Below, in pieces: positions 32,429-42,468 of a stretch of DNA of 43,643 bases (position 1 is its first letter; every line of letters starts with the position of its first letter). The position numbers were made by a program, and so were the translations under genes. Source of the DNA: Scytonema sp. UIC 10036 (GTDB lineage Bacteria > Cyanobacteriota > Cyanobacteriia > Cyanobacteriales > Nostocaceae); contig NZ_WJFC01000107.1 of assembly GCF_009725235.1 (NCBI RefSeq), forward strand, positions 1-43,643, given 5' to 3'. The notes beneath the pieces are model-generated. The model did not search any database and was not told the origin of the DNA. It saw nothing but the letters and a program-made list of their open reading frames with translations.

Positions 32429-33037
32429 TTATTTGGAAAATGCTTGCACCCGGTCAATACAGCCCTGCTTTACCGCAGAAGCTAAAATGTCTTTAGCACC
32501 AAGTCGCTTAAAGTAAAGTGCTGCGTAATTCCTCTGCCTTTGCGTACCGTTGAAAAGGTAGTGTTGAATTCGCTCTTTTCCTTGTGGTGTATTGACTAAA
32601 CCTAGAGTATAGTCAACAAGCTTAAAAGTGGCACTGTTTTGGTCATTCTCTAGACTTTCCATCAGTGTATCGACATCGGATGCTGCTCCAGTGCGCCCCA
32701 TAGCGACAAAAGTATCGTACCTATTGCTTTTTTGAGTGTATTCCTCAAGTATCTGTTTCACTACAGGCTCTTCTCGAGAAGCAAGTAGCAAATAAGCAGC
32801 ATTCCGTACCATCCATAATTTATCTTCCAATGCCTGAATGACCAAATTCAAACCTGCTTCGCCATATTTCAGCGCCTCTTTGAGCGCAGCGACTTTTTGC
32901 TCGACAACTGGATTTGCCAACCGTCTTCTAACACCTTCTAACCCTCCTAAAACAGCACCATTAACTGGGGCTGGGGATACTGTTTGACCACCAAGGACAG
33001 CATCATCGACTCTTGGTTGATTAGTACTTTCTGGCAT
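32429..33037 (-). CDS. HEAT-module protein, paralogue 3 (short form)
   Basis: This 202-residue protein shares the family N-terminus: MPESTNQPRVDDAVLGGQ, NGAVLGGLEGVRRRL, and EQKVAALKEALKYGEAGLNLVIQALEDKLWMVRNAAYLLL. It then continues with more helical repeats (about 110-200, DTFVAMGRTGAASDVDTLMESL...) instead of leucine-rich repeats. The frame is open back to 33076, but Met at 33037 matches the MPDN/MPES start of the paralogues. It faces the other two family members on the opposite strand. Similar modules occur in cyanobacteria fused to various repeat domains, as I recall. Function unknown. Confidence 0.8.
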   Translation of the reverse strand: MPESTNQPRVDDAVLGGQTVSPAPVNGAVLGGLEGVRRRLANPVVEQKVAALKEALKYGEAGLNLVIQALEDKLWMVRNAAYLLLASREEPVVKQILEEYTQKSNRYDTFVAMGRTGAASDVDTLMESLENDQNSATFKLVDYTLGLVNTPQGKERIQHYLFNGTQRQRNYAALYFKRLGAKDILASAVKQGCIDRVQAFSK

Positions 33038-33443
33038 TGTACCTTTATTTTTGACACTATTACTTAGTATTCCCAATTACTTGAGGTAAGCGCTCGGCGA
33101 ATCTTAACTGCTTCAGCCGTTAAGCGGGATTAGGTTAATAGGGGTTTTGAATTTTCTTTAGAGCAAATGTACTATTAAAAATGAGATAGCAAATAAGACT
33201 CGTAATGCGATGGCGCTTACTGCTTTGCAGAACCCAAATCCTTGTCCTATCAAACAAGAACTGGCATTTGGCGATCGCAGAATTACTAGATGGAAGATTG
33301 CGATCGGCTACCATAGCAGTTTTCACTTGAATGAAGTACAGATACATCCGCGTTCGCCCGCTACAGGCTGCAGTTTCACAACTTTTTTATGTATTGCACC
33401 CAATTGAAAACCGCTATAAATACATCAAAGAGGAATCCGCTAT
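33038..33443. other. Intergenic region between paralogue 3 and the CRISPR array
   Basis: No convincing gene is seen. Bases 33164-33230 are a near copy of the repeat at 30720-30785. Two HIP1-type GCGATCG octamers or near-octamers lie at about 33270-33305. The array's trailer end begins at about 33444. Confidence 0.6.
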
Positions 33444-35446
33444 ATTTCAGTCCCGTTGCCGGGAATCGCTACGTTTCAAGTCTTCCACCGCGATCGTCGG
33501 AAGCTATCAAGGCAAGTTTCAGTCCCGTTACCGGGAATCGCTACGTTTCAAGTTGCCGAACAAACGGCATTGGAAAGGGTGTGTGGGGTTTCAGTCCCGT
33601 TACCGGGAATCGCTACGTTTCAAGTTCCTGTTGATGCGACACGCAGTAGCAATGTTATCATTTCAGTCCCGTTAACGGGAATCGTACGTTTCAAGGCTCA
33701 AAAAATAGCCTCAGCCCGGCTCAGCGCAAGCCTTTTGTTTTCAGTCCTTACCGGGAATCGCTACGTTTTCAAGACATACCCAGTTCATTGAGATGGTAGG
33801 TAACTAATGTTCAGTCCCGTGACCGAATCGCTCACGTCTTCAGAACTCATAAGACTCTATAGTTTCTTTTCCATTTAAAGTTCAGTCGCGTTACGGGAAA
33901 TCGCTACGTTTCAAGTTGAGATGAATTTGAGATGCGCTATACCACCCTTCTGAAATTTTCAGCCGTTACGGGAATCGCAACGTTTCAAGAAAAGCGTTCA
34001 ACTGATGAAGCGAACTATCGAGCTTTGTTTCAGTCCCGTTACGGAATCGCTACGTTTCAAGGCTAAATGTAGCTTCCGACATCCGAACTTAACTGTTTCA
34101 GTCCCTTACCGGAATGCTACTTTCAAGTGTCATTGCAGATCTCTTTGCTTATTTTAGAAAAAGTTTCAGTCCCGTTACCGAATCCTACGTTTCAAGTGAT
34201 TCTACATGATAATAAGATGTGTGATGTGGTTTCAGTCCGTTACGGGAATCGCTACGGTTTCAAGCCCCCAGCGTTGCGGCTGTAACCCCCAGTTTGGAAC
34301 GTCCAAGGTTTCTCCCGTTACGGAAATCGCTACGTTTCTAGCATAAATTGCATTCTGGCTTGATAGGGATAATTAACGGGGTTTCAGTCCGTTTACCGCG
34401 ACATCCGCTACGTTTCAAGTACTGAAAAGTTTACAAAAGCTTACTCAACACGCCGCACTATTCAGTCCCGTTACCGGGAAATTCGCTACGTTTTCAAGGA
34501 GAAAACTAGCCGCGAATCGCACCTGCGCTAAGCATAAGTGTCAGTCCCGTTACCGAATCGCTACGTTTCAAGTGTCCCAATCATGGCGTGAAAATCATCT
34601 CTAACCATTTGTTTCAGCCCGTTACCGGAATCGCTACGTTTCAAGATTTGAAAATAACGGGTTTAGGCTAGCGTTTGAGTTTCAGTCCCGTTACCGGGAA
34701 TCGCTACGTTTCAAGGACTTTTTTGAAAGCATTCTTCCCAGTTATGCTTTGAATCTGTTTCAGTCCGTTACCCGGAATCGCAACGTTTCATAGCTGATGG
34801 TAGGTTCAGTTTCCACCGCAGAAGATGGTTTCAGTTCCCGTTACGAATCGCTACCGTTTCAAGTTTCTATAGGGGTATATAGAGATTTAGCGTAACCTGC
34901 GTGTTTTCAGTCCCGTTACCGGAATCGCTACGTTTCAGTACGATTGGCGTCATTTATAGACTCTTAGGAGTCTCCTGTGTTTCATTCCTTACCGGGAATC
35001 CTACGTTTTCAAGACGATATAGAAGCAACTCTAAATTTGATATATTCTTTTCAGTCCCGTTACCGGGAATCGCTACGTTCAAGTACGCTAAATAAAGTTT
35101 TCAATTTGCAATTAGCTGTTTCAGTCCGTTACCGGGAATCGCTACGTTTCAAGGTAAGAAGACTCTATTTTGAATCATCGTAATCAGAGTTTCAGTCCCG
35201 TTACGCGGAACGCTACGTTTCACAGCTTATGCTATACAACTACCAGACGGCTTCTAGTTGGTTTTCAGTTCCGTTGACCGGGAATCGCTAGTTTCAAGGA
35301 CAACTCTAGTCTGATGGGTGTTTCATTATTGGCTAGTTTCAGTCCCGTTACCGGGAATCGCTACGTTTCAACTGCTGAAGATTTATCTGCTAATCCTTTA
35401 GTTAAACCGTTTCAGTCCGCGTTACGGTGAATCGTACTTTCAAGTC
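33444..35446 (-). CRISPR. CRISPR array, about 28 repeats of 37 bp (first copy; error-rich)
   Basis: About 28 repeats start GTTTCAGTCCCGTTACCGGG and end AATCGCTACGTTTCAAG on this strand, separated by spacers of about 35-42 bases. Transcription should run leftward, because the cas genes and leader lie to the right and the other strand ends GGGACTGAAAC, giving the 8-base handle ACTGAAAC expected after Cas6 cutting. The leftmost repeat (33445-33480) has GTTGCCGGG, a typical trailer-end variant. Repeats 1-3 are clean, with spacers 33481-33515 and 33553-33587. From 33661 on nearly every repeat has indels, which fits unpolished sequence. The last 13 repeats and their spacers recur inverted at 42679-43570. 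Confidence 0.95.
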
Positions 35447-35644
35447 GCCATTAAACACCTAAACAGAACAAGGAATTCTACAAGCAGTTTGGCAGAACGA
35501 AAATGACACATTCACGCCTCGCTTATATATATAACTATCAATAGTCGATATTCAAAAGCTTACCATTATTTTGTCTATTCTGCTGTTTTGCAGACCCCCC
35601 AGGTTTAGCCTCGCTTTGATCTGCCACATAAAGCTACTAACCAA
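35447..35644 (-). promoter_or_regulatory. CRISPR leader (first copy)
   Basis: This AT-rich stretch lies between the leader-proximal repeat and cas2 and contains no gene. New spacers are expected to be added at its left edge, and the array promoter should lie in it. The same sequence, inverted, is at 42469-42678. Confidence 0.6.
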
Positions 35645-35932
35645 TATATAATAATTTGCTTTTGTCTCGAGGCTTTTTCGAACCATCAGGTAATAGTTCG
35701 CTTCACTGCACCTGCATCAAGTAGTAACACGCACTGCAATGTCCTCTGTTGGATTATTTTCAATCTTGATTTGCATTCGGTAATTTAACGCAGTTTAAAA
35801 ACAATTCAAAACACACTGTATTCGCGTTCCAATTTCCATAACCCTCCAGCATTTTGTGTAACCGATATTTCGACGCTTGTTTGCCGTCTTGTGTCGGGTA
35901 ATCGTAAATAATCAAATAAAATAGTGTGTCAT
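35645..35932 (-). pseudogene. cas2: cas2, apparently frameshifted (first copy of the fold-back)
   Basis: The reverse strand begins with an ATG at 35932 and can be read in pieces as a Cas2 (LFYLIIYDLPD, then ECFL, then VKRTIT). It is interrupted by many single-base differences. It mirrors 42178-42468, where longer stretches are intact. Cas2 joins Cas1 to form the spacer-integration complex. The breaks look like sequencing errors. Confidence 0.75.
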
Positions 35933-36232
35933 TGAGGTTTGGAAATTTAGATTAATTTAAGTGGTGGCGGGATACCTTCACTTCGGTTTAAGCAAGCTTG
36001 CTCGCGTTGAGTAGAACAAAGAACTTTCGGCTCCTACAGTCAAAATTTGCGCTCGCAAGCGTGGGTTTTGTCCAATTCTAACGTGGTTTTGCTAAAAAGC
36101 CTTCCATTTACGAAAGGTTGGGTAGAGCGAATGAAACCGCGCCCAACAAAGCTGGATAAATTTGGGTTTTCGTTCCCCACCAACCTACATTTCGAGATAC
36201 TTGCAGATTGGGCTTTGTCAATCGCTTATCTA

Positions 36233-37211
36233 CTACCGCAAAGCAAAGTGTTTGTAGGGAATCCCCTCTTGTAAATGCGGCTTAGCAAACGCTGGCTTGA
36301 AAGCTTCGATCGGCTCGTCCGTGTTAGGTCAGCGATAATTTAAAGATTGGATGGGTCAATTCATCATTCATTTGTTTCGCTCGAAAGCTTCTAAAAAGTT
36401 TTTCTTCCAGTATCGAAAGCGGTAATGGCACCTAACTTTCGGTAAAAATCTTGGGGTTGAATTTCTCGTTTGCTCAGATACTCCGAAACAGATTTGTGGA
36501 AATAAGAGCGCGAAATTCTTCCCATCAAATTCCAATACCATTCCTGGTTTGTCCCGTGGACTTCATGTAAATAACCAATATAGGGGTCAAGTCCCGCTAG
36601 ATGAAACGGCAGCTGATTGGGTTCAGCAAAGCATAAAGAAAGCTCAATAAAGCATTACTGGATTCGGTGGGTGGATTGCGATTGCGTCATTGAAGTCCTT
36701 GTTATTACCTACATTTTTTGCAAAGGCAAAATATTCCTTGCTGCTAAACTTCGACTCCCTCACTTGGTCAATGGTTTGTTGATTTTTAACAAGATTTTTT
36801 GCGTTCTTTGAGATGTTTTGTCCCTTGATTGTGGCGATAGAGTACGTTGTACTGATTGGTGAATTTTTGGTAGCACTATGGCTTTGACTAGTGTCCAAAA
36901 GGCTGGGTAGGGTCATGCACTAATATTCGGATAGCTAATGTATATTGACATTACGAGTATCCAGGAAGAGCAGAAACTAGAGTATTTACCCCACAAAAGA
37001 AAGATAGTGGACGGACCAACACCATACCAATTCTAGAGCGTATACAGAGCTATCTCCGTTCATTGAGGATTGCATGAGAACAACTTGTTCGGCAGTTTGG
37101 GCTGGTATAGTTTTTTCTTTCCAAGAACCATCTTCTTGTTTGAGAGAGCGGTGAAGGCTTCGTAGACTTTACTTTAAAATTGTTCAGGTTGAGTAAGTAA
37201 ATTACAGTCAT
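36233..37211 (-). pseudogene. cas1: cas1, apparently frameshifted (first copy of the fold-back)
   Basis: The reverse strand starts ATGACTGTAATTTACTTACT at 37211 and ends at 36233. Pieces such as NLVKNQQTIDQVR are recognisable, and the mirrored copy is at 40924-41880. Cas1 is the integrase of CRISPR adaptation. Frameshifts occur throughout and differ from those in the mirror copy, which argues for random read errors rather than gene decay. Confidence 0.78.
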
Positions 37212-37449
37212 TGCCGATTTTTGGATTTTGGATTTTGGATTTTAGATTGGTGGACTCAGTATTGGGTGGTGCGGGATTTGCTTGCATTTGTCTAAATAAA
37301 AACAAACATCTTATGCATTTTACTTAAAGCAAGGTACAAGATGCTCCCAATACATAAATAGGTAGGTAGGAAAACCGAACTATGTAAAAATATGTAATAT
37401 GTTAAAACCCTTACAAATGACCAATGACAAATAACAAATGACGACTCAT

Positions 37450-38010
37450 CTATTGGAGAAAGCATGCTTTGACTCAAAGGTAGCAAATTCTCTGTAAGCT
37501 ACAGATTGACACTTTTTGGTATTGTCAATTGGTATCGGCATTTCTCTCGTAGCAGCAAGTTGAGCTAGGGCTATGGCATTCTCTGTGGCTTGTCGTATTC
37601 TGGGGTAAAGGCTACGGTTTGTCGTCTGCGATTGGTATGGTAAAAATCACACCGTAAGTAATACTGCGTCCGGTGCGTTCTTCCAAACATAAGCAGCACC
37701 ACAGAGTTGAAAATGATCGTTGAGGTGTTGTGCCATCTTGCTTTTTTGTATTCCCTGGCACAAGTTGCCCTTCTGACTCTTCCACCGCATCGATAATTTC
37801 CGGCAATTTTCAAGCGATCGCTCATACCATTGTTGTTGGCGAATATGGTACCCTTCGGCGATCGCTAATTCCTCATTAATATTACGTGTAAATGGCGACT
37901 AGAATAATATGCTCGTTATCTTCCATTCCCCCAGCACATATTAGGTAAATATCGGCGCGGGCAATATTCCCAAGCGTTAAGATACGCCAGGGGTAAATAT
38001 TTCAAGTCAT
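37450..38010 (-). pseudogene. cas4: cas4, apparently frameshifted (first copy of the fold-back)
   Basis: The reverse strand starts at 38010 and mirrors 40124-40690. Pieces recognisable as Cas4 include EESEGQLVP and the Cys-rich end encoded near 37500. Comparing both arms gives a likely true start encoding MTEYLPLAYLNAWEYCPRRF, a normal Cas4 N-terminus with its first Cys. Cas4 trims prespacers and selects for a PAM. Confidence 0.72.
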
Positions 38011-39054
38011 AGCGATTTCAACCTGTCCCATACCCATTGCAGTTTTTCTGCAATTCCAGCAAATATGGCAAAGTGGGCTAAGATAGTGGAATCTGGCTTG
38101 TTCGCTGTCTGCAAATTTATATCGAACCAATCCTCAGCACCGATTTCGCTCCGCCTTCCATTTTCATGGCGTAGGTTTTTCAGTTCGTAGCCGGAAATAA
38201 TAACATTCCATTCGACTTTAGGGAATTTTAAGGCTTCTGGTGCAATACATTCAACGTCGTAATAATCCGTTAAAAACCAAGTCGGGTAGGGGAAAAGGTT
38301 GGACGTTTTTAACTTGTTTGAAGCTGGTGGGGGAAGAGAATCGCAAATCGATAGTATTTTGGGCTGGTAATTGAGGCAATTTTCTCGAAGCTAGTTGTTT
38401 GGGTAATGTCAATCCAGCCTTCCATTCTACAAGGAATTCCGCTAGGGTCATTTCTGCCTAAGTCTGCATTCATTCCCCATAAAAAGGAGCGAGTAATTCT
38501 TTTGCAACAAGCTGATTTTTGAGGAGGATTTTTTTAGGAGAACAATATTCCATCCAGTTGTTAGGGGTAGGGTTTCTTGTTGGTGTATGATTTCGGCTAA
38601 TTCTGGCTGGTGTTTGGCAACCAGCGAAAACACAATGCATGGATAGCGCGTGCTACAGTGGGAGGAAAGGGTTGAACTGAATTAACAGCGATTTGAATTC
38701 TGTGAAGGGAATCGGAATTAACTTCACACCACTGATTTCATAAAGTCTTGTTGCCATTCAACAGATTACTACGCGCAATTTGCCTCCACACATCCCCATA
38801 CAATTGTCGTATAAATTTGCGTGTGGCAGTACAGGCATAATTTTTGTTCACGCATCGTTTTGCGTAGGGGTATCCAGATGGGGTTAATATCATCATGAAT
38901 ATCTTCCTGTTGTAGCATTCGCTTAAGTTAACTGGAGCGGTGTTTATTTGAGTGGGGCGTAGATTACAATTAGTCCGGCGAAAGTTGGTTCTGTTTTTGG
39001 TTGATTGAGCCAGAATTCGTAGTTTTTGGAGTATCAGTCTCTTTGGTAGAAGTC
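38008..39054 (-). pseudogene. cas6: cas6, apparently frameshifted (first copy of the fold-back)
   Basis: The reverse strand carries fragments such as LVAKHQPELAEIIHQQETLPLTTGWN and LPAQNTIDLRFSSPTSFKQ. It ends with a Gly-rich segment near 38030-38090 that fits the C-terminal loop of Cas6, the ribonuclease that cuts the CRISPR precursor RNA. The start is lost at the fold-back junction (39054). The mirror copy is 39096-40127. Confidence 0.65.
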
Positions 39055-39096
39055 AAACCAGGATTTTTACCTTAACTTCGCTCTACAGTGCCGTTA
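39055..39096. other. Centre of the inverted duplication, adapter-like sequence
   Basis: GTAGAAGTCA (ending 39054) and TGACTTCTAC (starting 39097) are mirror images, and both arms continue outward for about 4.5 kb. The 42 bases between them do not pair. They contain a T-run, then CCT, ACTTCG, TC, AGT and CG in the order and near-spacing of the nanopore sequencing adapter as I remember it. This marks a junction of a template read with its own complement read. Confidence 0.7.
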
Positions 39097-40127
39097 TGAC
39101 TTCTACCAAAGAGACTGAACTCCAAAAACTACGAATTTCTGGCTCAATCAACAAAACAGAACCAACTTTCGCCGGACTAAGTGTAATTCTACGCCCCACT
39201 CAAATAAACACGCTCCAGTTAACTTAAGCGAATGGCTACAACAGGAAGATATTCATGATGATATTAACCATCTGGATACCCACGCAAAACCGATGGCGTG
39301 ACAAAAATTATGCCTGTCTGCCACACGCAAATTTATACGACAATTGTATGGGGATGCTGTGGAGGCAAATTGCCGCGTAGTAACTGGTTGAATGCGCAAA
39401 GACTTTATGAAATCAGTGTGTGGAAGTTAATTCCGATTCCTTCACAGAATTCAAATCGCTGTTAATTCAGTTCAACCTTTCCTCCCCTGTAGCACGCGCT
39501 ATCCAGCATTGTGTTTTCGCTGGTTTGCCAACACAGCCCAGAATTAGCCGAAATCATACACCAACAAGAACCCTACCCCTAACAACTGGATGGGAATATT
39601 GTTCTCCTAAAAAAATCCTCCTCAAAATCAGCTTGTTGCAAAAAGAATTACTCGCTCTTTATTGTGGGGATGAATGCAGACTTAGGGCAGGAAATGACCC
39701 TAGCAGGAATTCTTGTAGAATGGAAGGCTGGATTGACATTACCCAAACAATAGCTTCGAGAAATTGCTCAATTACAGCCCAAAATACTATCGATTTGCGA
39801 TTTCTCTCCCACCAGCTTCAAACAAGTTAAAACGTCAACCTTTTCCCCTACCGACTTGGTTTTTAACGGATTATTCGACGTTGGAATGTATTTGCACCAG
39901 AAGCCTTAAATTCCTAAAGTCGAATGAATGTTATATTTCCCGGCTACGAACTGAAAACCTACGCCATGAAAATGGAAGCGGAGCGGGAAATCGGTGGCTG
40001 AGGGATTGGTTCGATATAATTTGCAGACAGCGAACAAGCCAGAATTGCCACTATCTTAGCCCTTTGCCATATTGCTGGAATTGGCAGAAAAAATGGCAAT
40101 GGGTATGGACAGGTTGAAATCGCATGA
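39096..40127 (+). pseudogene. cas6: cas6, apparently frameshifted (second copy)
   Basis: The reading starts MTSTKETELQKLRISGSIN at 39096 and goes on to EPTFAGL and LRPTQINT. Further pieces are FAISLP near 39800 and a C-terminal GxGxxxxxGxGQVEIA-like end near 40070-40127, the RNA-binding loop of Cas6. Its stop overlaps the cas4 ATG by 4 bp (ATGA). Many 1-bp indels break the frame. Cas6 processes the array transcript; placement directly before cas4-cas1-cas2 is as in cyanobacterial subtype I-D loci. Confidence 0.72.
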
Positions 40128-40690
40128 CTGAAATTATTTACCCTGGCGTATCTTAACGCTTGGGATATTGCCCGCCCGATTTTACCTGAATATGTGCTGG
40201 GGGAAATGGAGATAACGAGCATATTATTCTAGGTCGCCATTTACACCGTAATATTAATGAGAATTAGCGATCGCGAAGGGGATACCATAATTCGCCAACA
40301 ACAATGGTATGGAGCGATCGCTTGAAAATTGCCGGAATTATCGATGCGGTGGAGAGTCAGAAGGGCAACTTGTGCAGTGGGAATACAAAAAAGGGCAAGA
40401 TGGCACAACACCTCAACGATCATTTTCAACTCTGTGGTGCTGCTTTATGTTTGGAAGAACGCACCGGACGCGGTATTACTTACGGTGAGATTTTTACCAT
40501 ACCAATCGCAGACGACAACCGTAGCCTTTACCCAGAACTACGACAAGCCACAGAGAATGCCATAGCCCTAGCTCACTTGCTGCTACGAGAGAAATGCCGA
40601 TACCAATTGAACAATACAAAAAAGTGTCAATCCTGTAGCTTACAGAGAATTTGCCTAACTTTTGAAGTCAAAGCATTGCGTTCTCAATAG
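40124..40690 (+). pseudogene. cas4: cas4, apparently frameshifted (second copy)
   Basis: From 40304 a long clean piece reads SDRLKIAGIIDAVE, then HLNDHFQLCGAALCLEERTGRGITYGEIFTIPIADD and LYPELRQATENAIALAHLLLREK. The end near 40620-40660 gives KKCQSCSLQRICL, the Cys cluster that binds the Fe-S cluster in Cas4. The N-terminal part is broken by indels near 40130-40270. Together with the mirror copy, a full Cas4 of about 185-190 residues can be reconstructed. Confidence 0.82.
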
Positions 40691-40923
40691 ATGGATCGTC
40701 ATTTGTTATTTGTCATTGGTCTTTGTAAGGTTTTTTAACATATTTACATATTTTTACATAGTTCGGTTTTTTCTACTACTATTTATGTATTGGGAGCATC
40801 TGTACCTTGCTTTAAGTAACATGCATAAGATGTTTTGTTTTTATTTAGACAAATGCAAGCAAGATCCCGCACCACCCAATACTGAGTCACAATCTAAAAT
40901 CCAAATCCAAAATCCAAAATCGC
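40691..40923. other. cas4-cas1 spacer
   Basis: This 233-bp AT-rich gap holds short repeats (TCATTTGTTATTTGTCATTGG near 40700; AATCCAAAATCC units near 40890-40920). No gene is seen. The mirrored gap is 37212-37449. Confidence 0.6.
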
Positions 40924-41880
40924 ATGACTGTAATTTACTTACTCAACCTGAAGCAGTTTTAAGTAAAGTCTACGAAGCCTTCACCGTCTCTCTCAAACAA
41001 GAAGATGGTTCTTGGAAGAAAAAACTATTACCAGCCCAAACTGCGAACAAGTTGTTCTCATGGGGCAATCCTCAAGTGACGGGAGATGCTCTGGTATACG
41101 CTCTAGAATTGGGATGCCGTCCACTATCTTTCTTTTGTGGGTAAATACTTAGGTTCTGCTCTTCCTGGATACTCGCGTAATGGTCATTACGATAGCACAA
41201 TATCGAGTTTATCATGACCTACCCAGCGTTTGGAACTAGTCAAAGCCATAGTGACTACAAAAATTCACAATCAGTACAACGTTCTCTATCGCCACAATCA
41301 ACGGGACAATCCCTCAAAGAACGGAAAAATCTTGTTAAAATCAAAAAACCATTGACCAAGTGAGGGGAGTCGAAGGTTTAGCAGCAAGGGAATATTTTGC
41401 CTGTTGGCAAAAATGGTAGTAAACAATGGCATTCAATGGACGCAATCGCAATCCACCCGATCCAGTCAATGCTTTATTGAGCTTTTCTTATGCTTTGCTG
41501 AAAACCCAAGTCACTGCTGCGTTCATCTAGCGGGACTTGACCCTATATTGGTTATTTACATGAAGTCCACCACGGACAACCAGCAATGGTATTGGATTTG
41601 ATGGAAGAATTTCGCGCTCTTATTTCGCGACAATATCGTGTTGGGAGTATTGAGCAAACGAGAAATTCAACCCCAGATTTTACCGAAGTTTAGGTGCATA
41701 CCGCCTTTCCGATACTGGAAGAAAACTTTTTAGAAGCTTTCGAGCGAAAAATGATGACTGAATTTACCATCCAATCTTTAATTATCGCTGCACCTACGAC
41801 GAGCGATCGAGCTTCAAGCCAGGTTGCTAAGCCGCCATTTACAAGAGGGGATTCCCTACAAACCACTTGCTTTGCGGTAG
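40924..41880 (+). pseudogene. cas1: cas1, apparently frameshifted (second copy)
   Basis: The reading starts ATGACTGTAATTTACTTACT at 40924 and ends TACAAACCACTTGCTTTGCG plus TAG at 41880, about 319 codons, a normal Cas1 length. Recognisable pieces across the three frames are PEAVLSKVYEAFTVSLKQEDGSW, VGKYLGSALPGYSRNG, LVKAIVTTKIHNQYNVLYRHNQRDN, DPIQ-NALLSF-like NALL and YIGYLHEVHHGQPAMVLDLMEEFR, which carries the conserved Glu/His region of the Cas1 active site. Cas1 is the spacer integrase. Breaks are 1-bp indels. Confidence 0.85.
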
Positions 41881-42177
41881 TGATAGGCGATTGACAAAGC
41901 CCAATCCTGCAAGGATCTCGGAAATCGTAGGTTGGGTTGAGGAACGAAACCCAACATTTATCAGCATTGTTGGGTTTCGCGCTTCGCTCTACCACCTACG
42001 TTAAATTGGATTTTAGCAAAACCTACGTTAGAATTGGACAAAACCACGCTTGGCGAATCGCAATTTTGACTGTAGGAGCCGAAAAGTTCTTTTTTTCTAC
42101 TCAACGCGAGCAAGCTTGCTCTAAAACGAAGTGAAGGTATCCGCACCACATAAAATATCTAAATTTCCAAACCTCAA
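41881..42177. repeat. GTAGGTTGGG repeat and spacer between cas1 and cas2
   Basis: From 41929 the sequence CGTAGGTTGGGTTGAGGAAC matches the element at about 21200 in this window. It is followed by an inverted GTTGGGTTTCGCGCTTCGCT part and more hairpin-like repeats to about 42145. The mirrored copy is at about 35940-36230. So a dispersed repeat separates cas1 from cas2, which are normally adjacent. Confidence 0.75.
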
Positions 42178-42468
42178 TGACAACACTATTTTATTTGATT
42201 ATTTACGATTTACCCGACAAAAAGCGGCAAAACAAGCGTCGAAATCGGTTACCAAAATGTGAGTGGTTATGGAAATTGGACGCAATACAGTGTGTTTGAA
42301 TGTTTTTTAACTGCGGTAAAATTTACCGAGATGCAAATCAAGATTGAAAAGTTAATCAAACCAGAGGAAGATTCAGTGCGGGTGTACGTACTTGATGCAG
42401 GTGCAGTGAAGCGAACTATTACCTCATGGTTCGGAAAAGCTCGACAACAAGAAGCAATTATTATATAG
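42178..42468 (+). pseudogene. cas2: cas2, apparently frameshifted (second copy)
   Basis: The start at 42178 reads MTTLFYLIIYDLPDKK, the standard Cas2 first strand with the metal-binding Asp. After indels near 42220-42260 the frame continues SGYGNWTQYSVFECFLTAV, then KIEKLIKPEEDSVRVYVLDAGAVKRTIT, and ends QQEAIII with stop at 42468. The total of about 96 residues fits Cas2. It lies directly upstream of the leader and array. Confidence 0.85.

Noticed and set aside
33331..33791. Open reading frames across the CRISPR repeats on the plus strand
   Set aside because: They are translations of repeat units (recurrent SFQSRYRESLRF-type peptides), not genes.
36047..36274. 75-codon reading frame near 36.1 kb
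   Set aside because: It lies in the mirrored GTAGGTTGGG repeat between cas1 and cas2 and runs against the cas genes.
35645..39054. True decay of cas1, cas2, cas4 and cas6 into pseudogenes
   Set aside because: The two arms have different indels, so the frameshifts are better explained as read errors. They are typed as pseudogene only because no intact frame exists in the given sequence.
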